Shown piece after piece: positions 18,672 through 26,819 of a stretch of DNA of 64,000 nucleotides (positions are counted from its first letter, which is position 1; every line of letters begins with the position of its first letter). Below the pieces are notes generated by a model. It searched no databases. It had not been told where the DNA came from and saw nothing but the letters and a program-made list of their open reading frames with translations. Made by a program: the position numbers and the translations under genes. Origin of the DNA: Kaistella soli (GTDB taxonomy: Bacteria > Bacteroidota > Bacteroidia > Flavobacteriales > Weeksellaceae); assembly GCF_019038595.1 (NCBI RefSeq), contig NZ_JAHOPF010000003.1:434001-498000 (forward strand). Reading direction: 5' to 3'.

Positions 18672-19208
18672 ATGAAAATATTAGCTTTTGCCGGAAGCAA
18701 TTCCACTGTTTCGATCAATAAAAAACTGGTCACTTTTGCGTCCACATTTTTTCAGGATGATGAAGTTGAAATTCTTGATCTTAATGATTTTGAAATGCCC
18801 ATCTACAAACGCGAAATCGAACTTGAAAACGGAATTCCCCAAAAAGCGCTGGATTTTGCTGCTAAAATTGATGAATGTGATATGATCCTTTTATCAACCC
18901 CGGAAAACAACGGAAATTTCCCGGCAGTTTTTAAAAATCTGATGGACTGGATTTCTAGGATGAAGGAAAGGTTAATTTTCAATGGAAAACCGATGTTTTT
19001 AATGGCAACTTCCGATGGGAAAAGAGGCGGCGCCAGTGTGCTGGAAATTGCTGAGAAACGTTTTCCTTTTGACGGCGCTGAAATCCTGGAGATTTTTTCG
19101 CTTCCAAAATTCAGCGAATATTTTGATGCTGAAAAAGGAATTGTTAATGAAGAAAAACTTGCGGAGTTTAAAGAAAAAGTTCAGAAAGTAAAGCTGAAAT
19201 TCTCTTGA
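18672..19208 (+). CDS. NADPH-dependent FMN reductase-type flavoprotein
   Basis: A 178-residue flavodoxin-fold oxidoreductase. The FMN-phosphate loop is GSNSTVSINKKL near the N-terminus and STPENNGNFPAVFKNLMDW (about residues 75-95) is the family's second signature (usually P-Y-N). It would reduce quinones, azo dyes or flavins with NAD(P)H in the cytoplasm; the physiological substrate cannot be read from sequence. Pairing of pirin with such a reductase is common and suggests a redox/electrophile role. Confidence 0.85.
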   Translation: MKILAFAGSNSTVSINKKLVTFASTFFQDDEVEILDLNDFEMPIYKREIELENGIPQKALDFAAKIDECDMILLSTPENNGNFPAVFKNLMDWISRMKERLIFNGKPMFLMATSDGKRGGASVLEIAEKRFPFDGAEILEIFSLPKFSEYFDAEKGIVNEEKLAEFKEKVQKVKLKFS

Positions 19209-19227
19209 AAAATAAGTTTAAAACTGA

Positions 19228-19253
19228 AAGAGCGGACTTTTTAGTCCGCTCTT
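19228..19253. terminator. Bidirectional terminator
   Basis: Perfect 11-bp stem (19228-19238, 19243-19253) with a 4-nt loop between convergent genes (FMN reductase and YedI-like). Confidence 0.8.
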
Positions 19254-19271
19254 ATTTATGCTTTCAGCCGG

Positions 19272-20147
19272 TTATTTCTTAACCATCGAATATACTTTCT
19301 TTCCGGCAATAACCAAAGGAACCATCACTAATCCCGCTGCCATACCATAAATAAACTGTTTAGCCATGTCTGGAATATTGGGCAAAAGATGATGGAAATA
19401 TTCGATGTTATGGTCAAAAATTCCTCCGGAAACCAGGATCAGGGCAATCGTTCCCACCACACCTAAAATTTTAATTACGATTGGAAGCGCTTTAACGAGA
19501 ATCTCGCCCAGCGTATTGAAAAATCCTTTTTTATTCGATTTTTTAATCAATTTATAACCCGCATCATCCATTCGCACAATCAGTGCAACAATTCCGTAAA
19601 CACCAATTGTTGCTAAAACAGCCACAATTGAAACTGTAATAATCTGAATCGGTAAACTTTGATCCAATACCGTCCCCAAAGCTATAATGACGATCTCAAT
19701 CGAAAGGATAAAATCGGTAGTCACTGCGGATTTTATTTTAGCAGATTCCGCGGCTTCTCCCTCCAAGCCGGGTTCTTCTACTTCCTGTATAATTTCTTTG
19801 CCTTTTTTAGTACGGTGAAACAGAAATTCTATGATTTTTTCTACCCCTTCGTAGGCAAGATAAAGACCTCCCAAAATCAGGACAAATTTTATTGCCGGCG
19901 GATAAAAAAACTGCAGCAGGAAGGCGATCGGAAGAATGATCAGTTTATTGATAAAAGAACCTTTCATGATTTTCAGAAGCACCGGGATTTCCCTGCTCGA
20001 CAAAAAACCGGTGGCTTTTTCTGCATTTACAGCAAGATCATCACCCAAAATTCCTGCGGTCTGTTTGGTTGCAATTTTCGAGGTTACCGCTACATCGTCC
20101 ATTAGCGCTGCAATATCATCCAATACCGCAAAAAAGCCTGAAGCCAT
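19272..20147 (-). CDS. YedI/DUF808 inner-membrane protein
   Basis: A multi-spanning membrane protein of the DUF808 family. The family start ASGFFAVLDDIAALMDDVA and KQTAGILGDDLAVNA match the E. coli YedI N-terminus closely, which decides the start at 20147 (291 residues); an upstream in-frame start at 20186 would add 13 residues and overlap the promoter. About seven to eight hydrophobic helices follow. No function is established for the family. Confidence 0.85.
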   Translation of the reverse strand: MASGFFAVLDDIAALMDDVAVTSKIATKQTAGILGDDLAVNAEKATGFLSSREIPVLLKIMKGSFINKLIILPIAFLLQFFYPPAIKFVLILGGLYLAYEGVEKIIEFLFHRTKKGKEIIQEVEEPGLEGEAAESAKIKSAVTTDFILSIEIVIIALGTVLDQSLPIQIITVSIVAVLATIGVYGIVALIVRMDDAGYKLIKKSNKKGFFNTLGEILVKALPIVIKILGVVGTIALILVSGGIFDHNIEYFHHLLPNIPDMAKQFIYGMAAGLVMVPLVIAGKKVYSMVKK

Positions 20148-20183
20148 ACGTTTTATTTTTAAGAAAACAAAAATAGGTATTTC

Positions 20184-20215
20184 CAAATATAAATTAAACT
20201 TTTCTTAGCCTGCAA
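20184..20215 (-). promoter_or_regulatory. YedI-like gene promoter
   Basis: Minus-strand TTTTG ending at 20213, 21 nt, then TATATTTG (20191-20184): close to the TTG-N19-TAnnTTTG consensus. The -7 box sits 36 nt before the ATG at 20147, supporting the shorter start. Confidence 0.6.
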
Positions 20216-20261
20216 AAGTTCATTTTCGAGAAAAGCATTTTTTAAATTGATTTAAAAATCT

Positions 20262-20269
20262 TATTTTCG
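20262..20269 (+). promoter_or_regulatory. Candidate -7 box for the structured RNA
   Basis: TATTTTCG, one base off TAnnTTTG, about 30 nt before the first stem; predicted RNA start near 20275. Confidence 0.4.
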
Positions 20270-20274
20270 CAGAA

Positions 20275-20401
20275 CAAAATTTTTAAAGTTTGAAACCGAA
20301 AAGATTACATTCCCCGCAAGAGAAGTTCCAATATTTTGGAGGTGTAATCTTCGCCAAAAAATAATAATGAGCCGACGTCTGAATGACTGTCGGCTTTTTT
20401 A
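20275..20401 (+). ncRNA. Candidate structured small RNA upstream of purM
   Basis: About 125 nt with a promoter-like box before it and a strong terminator at its end. A nine-bp stem (20301-20309 with 20343-20351) encloses an unpaired C/A/G-rich segment, CCCCGCAAGAGAAG, and a small hairpin TTCCAA-TATT-TTGGAG. The terminator stem is 20370-20376 with 20389-20395 plus three inner pairs. There is no open reading frame of note. It precedes purM, but purM has its own -7 box after the terminator, so an independent sRNA is more likely than a riboswitch. It does not look like tmRNA, SRP RNA or 6S RNA; the Flavobacteria-specific Flavo-1 motif is a possible identity I cannot verify. Confidence 0.5.
20370..20401 (+). 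terminator. Terminator of the candidate RNA
   Basis: AGCCGAC/GTCGGCT stem followed by seven T, 139 nt before purM. Confidence 0.85.
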
Positions 20402-20470
20402 TTCCCGAAATTCAGAGAATCAGGGAATGCTAAAAAAGGTTAAAAAAATAAATTGGCCTTCAGCTTTTAC

Positions 20471-20478
20471 TAACTTTG
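20471..20478 (+). promoter_or_regulatory. purM -7 box
   Basis: TAACTTTG, exact consensus; a TTG (20453-20455) lies 15 nt upstream, shorter than the usual 19. It is 62 nt before the purM ATG. Confidence 0.5.
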
Positions 20479-20540
20479 AAGTGGAACTGAATGCAGCAGC
20501 AAAGAAAGATTTTGTAACTAAATAACAGTAAAAAGTAAAA

Positions 20541-21530
20541 ATGAGCAATACCTACAAATCCGCCGGAGTCGACAAAGAAGAAGGTTACAAAACCGTTGAC
20601 AAAATAAAAACTGCAGTTGCAGAGACGCATAATGAAAATGTACTGAACAATTTAGGCAGTTTCGGAGCATTCTACCAGATCGCCGGTTACCGGAATCCTG
20701 TTCTTGTAAGCGGAACCGACGGAGTGGGAACAAAACTGAAAGTTGCCTTAGACTCTAAAAAATATGATTCTATCGGTGTGGACTGTTTCGCAATGTGTGC
20801 CAATGATATTTTATGTCACGGTGCGAAACCATTGTTTTTTCTCGATTATTTAGCGTGTGGAAAACTCGATTCCGAAATTGCTGCGGAAATTGTCATGGGA
20901 ATGGTGAAAGCCTGTAAGGATAATAACTGCGCGTTAATTGGCGGTGAAACTGCAGAAATGCCGGGAATGTATCAGCCGGGAGATTATGATGTAGCAGGTT
21001 TCTGCGTGGGAATTGTAGAAAAAGATGAAATAATTGACGGTTCCAGTATTAAAGCAGGCGATAAAATTATTGCCCTTCCAAGTTCGGGATTCCACAGCAA
21101 CGGATTTTCTTTAGTAAGGAAGATTTTCCCTGATTTCAATGAAGAATTTGAAGGAAAACCACTCTACGAAACTCTTCTTGTTCCTACAGCGCTGTATTAT
21201 AAACCGGTGCACAAAGTACTTGAAGAAGTGAAAGTGGCAGGTATTGCCCACATCACAGGAGGCGGACTTATCGAAAATGTTCCTAGAATTATCCCTGAAA
21301 ATCTCTGCGCCCATATCGATACTTCCAAGATAAAAATCCCAACTGTAATGCTGGAACTTGAAAAACGCGGCAATATCGACAGAACAGAAATGTACGGAAC
21401 TTTCAATATGGGAGTTGGAATGGTGATCGTTGTTGACGGTAAACATTCAGCAAAAGTGCTTGACCTGCTTGATGATGCGTACGAGATCGGAGAGATTACA
21501 GAAAATCCGGAGAAAATAATTTTAATATAA
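20541..21530 (+). CDS. purM: Phosphoribosylformylglycinamidine cyclo-ligase (AIR synthetase)
   Basis: Fifth step of IMP synthesis: FGAM + ATP to AIR. A 329-residue PurM-fold protein with the ATP/substrate loop SGTDGVGTKLK, the acidic motif VDCFAMCANDILCHGAKPLFFLDY and GGETAEMPGMY, GFCVG and HITGGGLIENVPR. Length is slightly short of E. coli PurM (345), as usual in Bacteroidota. It is followed by purN after 61 nt, with a short inverted repeat but no terminator between. Confidence 0.96.
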   Translation: MSNTYKSAGVDKEEGYKTVDKIKTAVAETHNENVLNNLGSFGAFYQIAGYRNPVLVSGTDGVGTKLKVALDSKKYDSIGVDCFAMCANDILCHGAKPLFFLDYLACGKLDSEIAAEIVMGMVKACKDNNCALIGGETAEMPGMYQPGDYDVAGFCVGIVEKDEIIDGSSIKAGDKIIALPSSGFHSNGFSLVRKIFPDFNEEFEGKPLYETLLVPTALYYKPVHKVLEEVKVAGIAHITGGGLIENVPRIIPENLCAHIDTSKIKIPTVMLELEKRGNIDRTEMYGTFNMGVGMVIVVDGKHSAKVLDLLDDAYEIGEITENPEKIILI

Positions 21531-21591
21531 CAGTTATCGGTTAGCAGACTCGCGTTAACCGCTGTCTGTTAAATCGATATTCGTTCGAAAT

Positions 21592-22158
21592 ATGAAGAAT
21601 ATAACCGTTTTAGTTTCGGGTTCCGGCAGCAATTTACAGCGGATTATCGATGGGGTGGAAAATGGAGATATTCCAAATGCCAGAGTAAGTCTTGTTGTAG
21701 CTGACCGCGAGTGTTTTGCTTTACAGAGAGCCGAAAATCACGGCATTAAAAACATTCTGATAAAGCGCGGAAAGGATTTTTCATCAGAATTAGGTAAAAT
21801 CATTCCTGAAAATACTGATTTGATTGTGCTTGCCGGCTTTTTATCCATTTTGAACAGAGAATTTTGTGAAAGTTTTCAGGGTAAAATCATTAACATACAT
21901 CCTGCCTTGCTGCCTAAATTCGGCGGAAAGGGCATGTGGGGACATCATGTTCATCAGGCGGTTTTAGCTTCAGGTGAAAAAGAAAGTGGGGCAACCGTTC
22001 ACTTCGTGACTTCGGGAGTTGATGAGGGCGAAATTATTCTTCAGAAATCATTTGAAATTTCAGACACAGAAACTTTGGAATCTTTATCGGAAAAAATTCA
22101 TAAAATTGAATTTGAAATTTTTCCTCAAGCTATAAATTCAGTCCTGAATCGTGTTTAA
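21592..22158 (+). CDS. purN: Phosphoribosylglycinamide formyltransferase (GART)
   Basis: Third step of purine synthesis: transfers formyl from 10-formyl-THF to GAR. The 188-residue protein has the phosphate loop SGSGSNLQRI and the catalytic triad N101, H103 (INIHPALL) and D144 (SGVDEGE). The usual HPSLLP is HPALLPKFGGKGMWG here. It lies in the purM-purN-purH-purD series. Confidence 0.95.
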   Translation: MKNITVLVSGSGSNLQRIIDGVENGDIPNARVSLVVADRECFALQRAENHGIKNILIKRGKDFSSELGKIIPENTDLIVLAGFLSILNREFCESFQGKIINIHPALLPKFGGKGMWGHHVHQAVLASGEKESGATVHFVTSGVDEGEIILQKSFEISDTETLESLSEKIHKIEFEIFPQAINSVLNRV

Positions 22159-22238
22159 ATAATAAACTGATTTGGGATTTGTCTATAAAAACCGTTGGTG
22201 AAAGAACGGGAATCTAATAAAAAGTAAAAAGAAAGAAC

Positions 22239-23756
22239 ATGTCAAAAAAAAGAGCGCTGATCTCAGTTTCCGATAAATCCGAACTTGTGGATTTTGCAAA
22301 GTTTTTAGAGGAAAAAAATTATGAACTGGTTTCCACAGGCGGAACCTTCAAACATTTGAAAGATGCCGGTCTGCATCCGGTTCAGATTGATGAAGTGACC
22401 GGTTTTCCCGAAATGTTGGACGGACGTGTAAAAACGCTTCATCCAAAAGTTCATGGCGGACTGCTCGCGGTAAGAAACAGCGAAGAACACATGAGAACCG
22501 TTCAGGAACACGGAATCGGTTTAATTGATATGGTGATTGTCAACCTATATCCGTTTTTCGAAAATGCAAATTCTGATATTTCTCTGGACGAAAAAGTGGA
22601 ATTTATTGATATTGGCGGCCCATCGATGTTGAGATCAGGAGCCAAAAATTTCAATTCGGTGACGGTGATTACCGATGTAGAAGATTACCCGGCAGTTCAG
22701 AAAGAAATCGCAGAAACTGGTGAAACGACTATGGAAACAAGAAAAAGACTTGCCGGAAAAGTCTTTAATTTAACTTCTGCTTACGACGGCGCCATTTCCA
22801 GAATGCTTTTGGATGAAGAATATCCTCAGTATTTAAATGCCTCTTACAAAAAAGTTTCGGACCTCAGATACGGTGAAAATCCTCATCAGACCGCGGCATA
22901 TTACGTTTCCACAACAGATAATGGTGCGATGAAAGATTTTGAGATTTTGGGCGGCAAGGAACTGTCATTCAATAATCTGCGGGATATGGATTTGTGCTGG
23001 AAAGTGGTGAGTGAATTCAAAAACGAGATGGCGTGCTGCGCGGTAAAACATTCTACTCCCTGTGGTGTTGCGGTGGGAAGCTCGGCGTTAGAAACTTATA
23101 AAAAAACCTTCGAATGCGATCCTGTTTCTATTTTTGGCGGGATTATTGGAATGAATTTTAAAGTGGATGCATCCACAGCGGAAGAGCTCAATAAAACTTT
23201 TCTGGAAATCGTAATGGCTCCTGATTTCGATGAGGAAGCTTTGGAGATTTTGAGAAAAAAGAAAAATTTAAGAATCATCAAGATTAAAAATGCGGTTTCG
23301 GACCAACAGACGTGGGTAAAAACCGATGGCGGAATATTGGTGCAGGATAATGATAACCGGTTTTCAGAAAATATAGAAACAGTAACTGTTTTCAAACCTT
23401 CGGCAGAACAGGAAAAGGCACTTTTATTTGCGCAAAGAGTCGTGAAATATGTGAAATCAAACGCGATCGTTGTTTCAAACGGAACTCAGGCGTTAGGAAT
23501 TGGCGGAGGACAGGTGAACAGAATCTGGGCAACGCAACACGCAGTAGAAAGGGCGAAAGAAAAATTCCAGGGAGATCTGGTTCTGGCTTCAGATGCATTT
23601 TTTCCTTTCCGTGATGTCGTTGATTTCTGCGCAAAAGAAGGAATCAAAGCGATCATCCAACCCGGCGGAAGCATGCGCGACGAGGAAAGTATAGAGGCCG
23701 CAAACGAACACGGAATCCCAATGATGTTCACCGGAATGCGTCACTTTTTGCATTGA
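22239..23756 (+). CDS. purH: Bifunctional AICAR transformylase/IMP cyclohydrolase
   Basis: Last two steps to IMP. The N-terminal MGS-like IMP cyclohydrolase domain (about 1-190; [44 protein letters not shown]) is joined to the AICAR transformylase domain, with [13 protein letters not shown] and the active KHSTPCG. The C-terminus is GMRHFLH, the standard ending. 505 residues, typical length. An 80-nt gap from purN and a 126-nt gap to purD, the latter holding a promoter. Confidence 0.97.
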   Translation: MSKKRALISVSDKSELVDFAKFLEEKNYELVSTGGTFKHLKDAGLHPVQIDEVTGFPEMLDGRVKTLHPKVHGGLLAVRNSEEHMRTVQEHGIGLIDMVIVNLYPFFENANSDISLDEKVEFIDIGGPSMLRSGAKNFNSVTVITDVEDYPAVQKEIAETGETTMETRKRLAGKVFNLTSAYDGAISRMLLDEEYPQYLNASYKKVSDLRYGENPHQTAAYYVSTTDNGAMKDFEILGGKELSFNNLRDMDLCWKVVSEFKNEMACCAVKHSTPCGVAVGSSALETYKKTFECDPVSIFGGIIGMNFKVDASTAEELNKTFLEIVMAPDFDEEALEILRKKKNLRIIKIKNAVSDQQTWVKTDGGILVQDNDNRFSENIETVTVFKPSAEQEKALLFAQRVVKYVKSNAIVVSNGTQALGIGGGQVNRIWATQHAVERAKEKFQGDLVLASDAFFPFRDVVDFCAKEGIKAIIQPGGSMRDEESIEAANEHGIPMMFTGMRHFLH

Positions 23757-23830
23757 TATTTTTAAATTATTGAGTTCAGATTTAGGTGCTTAACTTTAAC
23801 TTTAATTATTAACTTTTCTCAGAACTAAAT

Positions 23831-23860
23831 TTGAAATTCACATTCAAATTAGTAATTTTG
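23831..23860 (+). promoter_or_regulatory. purD promoter
   Basis: TTG (23831-23833), 19 nt, TAATTTTG (23853-23860): an exact match to the Bacteroidota promoter consensus and spacing, 22 nt before the purD ATG. purD can therefore be expressed apart from purMNH. Confidence 0.75.
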
Positions 23861-23882
23861 AGGATACAAATAAACTAAACAA

Positions 23883-25121
23883 ATGAAAATATTAATCGTA
23901 GGAAATGGCGGAAGGGAGTCAGCAATCGCTTTAAAGCTGAAAGATGACAGCAGAATTTCTAAAATGTATTTTGCCAAAGGCAACGCAACCACCAGTAAAT
24001 TGGGACAGAATGTATACGAAGACAGTGTAGTAGGTCTCAGAGATTTTGCCATTAAAGAAAGAATCGATCTTACGATTGTCGGTCCGGAAGCTCCATTGGT
24101 AGATGGAATAGTGGACGAGTTTAAAAAACACGATCTGAAGATTTTCGGTCCGCGCAAAAGGACTGCCGAACTGGAAGGAAGCAAGGCATTTTCTAAGAAA
24201 TTCATGCAGACCAATAATATCAAAACCGCCAAAGCAGTGGTTTTCGATGCATATCAGGACGCAATTGATTATGTAAGACAGCAGAAGTTTCCCATCGTTA
24301 TTAAAGCCAGCGGACTTGCGGGCGGAAAAGGCGTGGTGATTGCCGATAATCTTACTGATGCTGAATCTACTATTCACCAGTTTATGATCGAAAGGATTTA
24401 TGGCGATGCTGGAATTCAGTTGGTGATCGAGGACTATCTTAAAGGTTTTGAAGCGTCTATTATCGCGTTTTCAAACGGAAAAAATCTTTATCCGTGCATT
24501 CCGGTGAAAGATTATAAAAAAGCCGGTAACGGTGACACAGGACCTAATACAGGCGGAATGGGAAGTGTAGCGCCAAGTCCGGAATTTACAGACGAGCATT
24601 ACAGAGATTTTGAAGCCAATATTCTTAAACCTACTTTGGCGGGATTAAATGCTTCAAACATCCATTTCAAAGGATTTATTTTCTTTGGATTAATGGTAAC
24701 CAACGACGGAACTTTCCTTCTCGAATACAACATGAGAATGGGAGATCCGGAAACTCAGGTTATCCTTCCACTGATGGAAAACCAGCTGTATGATGTGATT
24801 ATGGACTGTCTTGAAGGCAAAGAAATCAATCTGAAATTCAAAGACGAAAAAGCAGTCTGCCTCGTAATGTGTTCGGGCGGTTATCCGTGGAAAATTGAGA
24901 CAGGATTTGAGGTAAAAAATCTGGATAAGGTAAAAGATAGCCAAGTGCTTTTTGCCGGAGCCAAAACAGCCGGAGACCGTATTTTAACAACCGGCGGACG
25001 GGTGTTAAGTTTGGTAGCCACAGGCAATTCCTATGACGAAGCCAGAAGAAAAGTGTACGAAGACGCTAAAACCATTCACTTCGATTACGAATTTTACAGA
25101 GAAGATATCGGTAAATTCTAG
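23883..25121 (+). CDS. purD: Phosphoribosylamine-glycine ligase (GAR synthetase)
   Basis: Second step of purine synthesis: PRA + glycine + ATP to GAR. A 412-residue ATP-grasp enzyme: N-terminal GNGGRESAIALKL, ATP-grasp core with IKASGLAGGKGVVIA, GPNTGGMGSVAPSP and the metal/ATP motif EYNMRMGDPETQ, then a C-terminal domain with GGRVLSLVA. Complete and of ordinary length. Confidence 0.97.
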   Translation: MKILIVGNGGRESAIALKLKDDSRISKMYFAKGNATTSKLGQNVYEDSVVGLRDFAIKERIDLTIVGPEAPLVDGIVDEFKKHDLKIFGPRKRTAELEGSKAFSKKFMQTNNIKTAKAVVFDAYQDAIDYVRQQKFPIVIKASGLAGGKGVVIADNLTDAESTIHQFMIERIYGDAGIQLVIEDYLKGFEASIIAFSNGKNLYPCIPVKDYKKAGNGDTGPNTGGMGSVAPSPEFTDEHYRDFEANILKPTLAGLNASNIHFKGFIFFGLMVTNDGTFLLEYNMRMGDPETQVILPLMENQLYDVIMDCLEGKEINLKFKDEKAVCLVMCSGGYPWKIETGFEVKNLDKVKDSQVLFAGAKTAGDRILTTGGRVLSLVATGNSYDEARRKVYEDAKTIHFDYEFYREDIGKF

Positions 25122-25128
25122 AATAAAA

Positions 25129-25154
25129 AGGCGTGATTCATCACGTCTTTTTTT
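25129..25154 (+). terminator. Terminator after purD
   Basis: Eight-bp stem with one G-T pair (25129-25136, 25141-25148), short loop, then T-run. Confidence 0.75.
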
Positions 25155-25247
25155 GTTAAACGGCTGGGTAAATCTGAAGCCAAAATTCAGAAACCTGCCG
25201 GAAAGAAAAAAAATCATAAAAATTTAAGTAAAAAAAGAAATAAATAC

Positions 25248-26777
25248 ATGCACAACGGCATTATCATACTCGATTTCGGGTCTCAGTACAACCAACTTAT
25301 CGCCAGAAGAATCCGGGAACTCGGAGTGTATTCTGAAGTTCTCCCATTCAATACCGGTTTAGAAGAAATTTTAGATAGAAATCCTTCCGGAATTATTCTT
25401 TCAGGCGGACCAAGTTCTGTGAACGCAGAAGATGCACATTTGGTTGACCGGGCGTTATTCGAAAAAGGAATTCCTGTATTGGGAATTTGTTACGGGATGC
25501 AGCTTACCACCCATTTATTAGGCGGAAAAGTAAAAAAAGGCCAAAAAGGCGAATACGGAAAAGCAAAACTTCAGATCCAGAAATCCAACGCACTGCTCTC
25601 CGGAGTAAGCAGGTTTTCAACGGTTTGGATGAGCCATTTCGATGAAGTGGAAACGGTTCCCGAAGGTTTCGCCGTGAACGGAACAACGGATGTGATTTCT
25701 GCAATTTCCGATGAATCCAAAAAAATATACTGCGTTCAGTTCCATCCTGAAGTTTCTCATACAGAAGAAGGATCCCGAATGATTGATAATTTTGTTTTCA
25801 ACATCTGTAAAGCTCCCAAAAAGTGGAAACTTACCAATTATATTGATAAAACCGTCGCAGAAATCAAAGAAAAAGTAGGTGATCAGAAAGTCATCCTCGG
25901 TCTTTCCGGCGGTGTAGATTCTTCTGTGGCGGCAGTTTTAATTCATAAGGCAATCGGCGATCAGCTGCAGTGTATCTTTGTAGATACCGGACTTCTGAGA
26001 AAAGATGAAGCCGAAAAAGTGATGAAAAATTACGGTGAACATTTCCATCTCAAAATCAAACTTATTGATGCGAAGGAGCGGTTTTTGTCCAAACTCAAAG
26101 GTATTTCAGATCCTGAGGAAAAAAGAAAAATCATCGGAAATGAATTTGTCGCGGTTTTTGATGAAGAGTCCCATAAAATTGAAGGCGCAAAATTTTTAGC
26201 CCAGGGCACTATTTATCCGGATGTGATCGAAAGCCAGTCGGTGAAAGGTCCTTCAGCTGTCATTAAATCACACCACAATGTGGGCGGACTTCCTGAAGAA
26301 ATGGATTTCGAACTTCTGGAGCCTTTGAGAGAATTATTCAAAGATGAGGTAAGAAAAGTAGGAGAGGAATTGGGTATTCCGCATCATTTGGTGCACCGTC
26401 ATCCTTTTCCTGGGCCAGGTTTGGGAATCCGGATTTTAGGTGAAGTGGATGAAGAAAAAGTGAAAATCCTTCAGGAGGCCGACGATATTTTCATCGAAGA
26501 ACTGTATAAAAACAAGTTATATGATACTGTTTCTCAGGCTTTCGTAGTGTTGCTGCCTGTGAAATCTGTCGGAGTAATGGGCGATGAGAGAACTTATGAA
26601 TATACCGCTGTAGTCCGTTCTGCAAATACAACCGATTTTATGACGGCGACTTTCAGTAAATTTCCGTGGGAATTTCTCGAGAATATTTCCAACAGAATTA
26701 TCAACGAAGTAAAAGGCATCAACAGAATTGCCTATGATATTTCAAGCAAACCGCCTGCAACGATCGAGTGGGAATAA
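25248..26777 (+). CDS. guaA: GMP synthase (glutamine-hydrolysing)
   Basis: Converts XMP to GMP with ATP and glutamine. The N-terminal class I glutaminase has the triad C81 (GICYGMQ), H166 and E168 (QFHPEVS). The ATP-pyrophosphatase domain has the PP-loop GLSGGVDSSVAA and the C-terminal dimerisation domain ends SSKPPATIEWE, the standard GuaA ending. 509 residues, complete. It extends the purine cluster to the GMP branch, 126 nt after purD with a terminator between. Confidence 0.97.
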   Translation: MHNGIIILDFGSQYNQLIARRIRELGVYSEVLPFNTGLEEILDRNPSGIILSGGPSSVNAEDAHLVDRALFEKGIPVLGICYGMQLTTHLLGGKVKKGQKGEYGKAKLQIQKSNALLSGVSRFSTVWMSHFDEVETVPEGFAVNGTTDVISAISDESKKIYCVQFHPEVSHTEEGSRMIDNFVFNICKAPKKWKLTNYIDKTVAEIKEKVGDQKVILGLSGGVDSSVAAVLIHKAIGDQLQCIFVDTGLLRKDEAEKVMKNYGEHFHLKIKLIDAKERFLSKLKGISDPEEKRKIIGNEFVAVFDEESHKIEGAKFLAQGTIYPDVIESQSVKGPSAVIKSHHNVGGLPEEMDFELLEPLRELFKDEVRKVGEELGIPHHLVHRHPFPGPGLGIRILGEVDEEKVKILQEADDIFIEELYKNKLYDTVSQAFVVLLPVKSVGVMGDERTYEYTAVVRSANTTDFMTATFSKFPWEFLENISNRIINEVKGINRIAYDISSKPPATIEWE

Positions 26778-26781
26778 TAAT

Positions 26782-26819
26782 AAAAAATCCTTCTGAAATT
26801 TTCAGAAGGATTTTTTTTT
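26782..26819. terminator. Bidirectional terminator shared by guaA and the barrel gene
   Basis: Perfect 15-bp stem (26782-26796, 26802-26816) around AATCCTTCTGA. The stop codon of the convergent barrel gene (26818-26820) lies in its T-run. Confidence 0.85.

Noticed and set aside
20148-20186. Upstream start for the YedI-like gene
   Set aside because: The 13 extra residues do not match the family and would overlap the promoter.
20275-20401. Purine, ZTP or PRPP riboswitch in front of purM
   Set aside because: The conserved loop motifs of those classes are not seen and a separate purM promoter lies after the terminator; recorded as a candidate sRNA instead.
21530-21565. Inverted repeat between purM and purN
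   Set aside because: Short interrupted stem (CGGTTA/TAACCG) with no T-run; not convincing as terminator or regulatory site.
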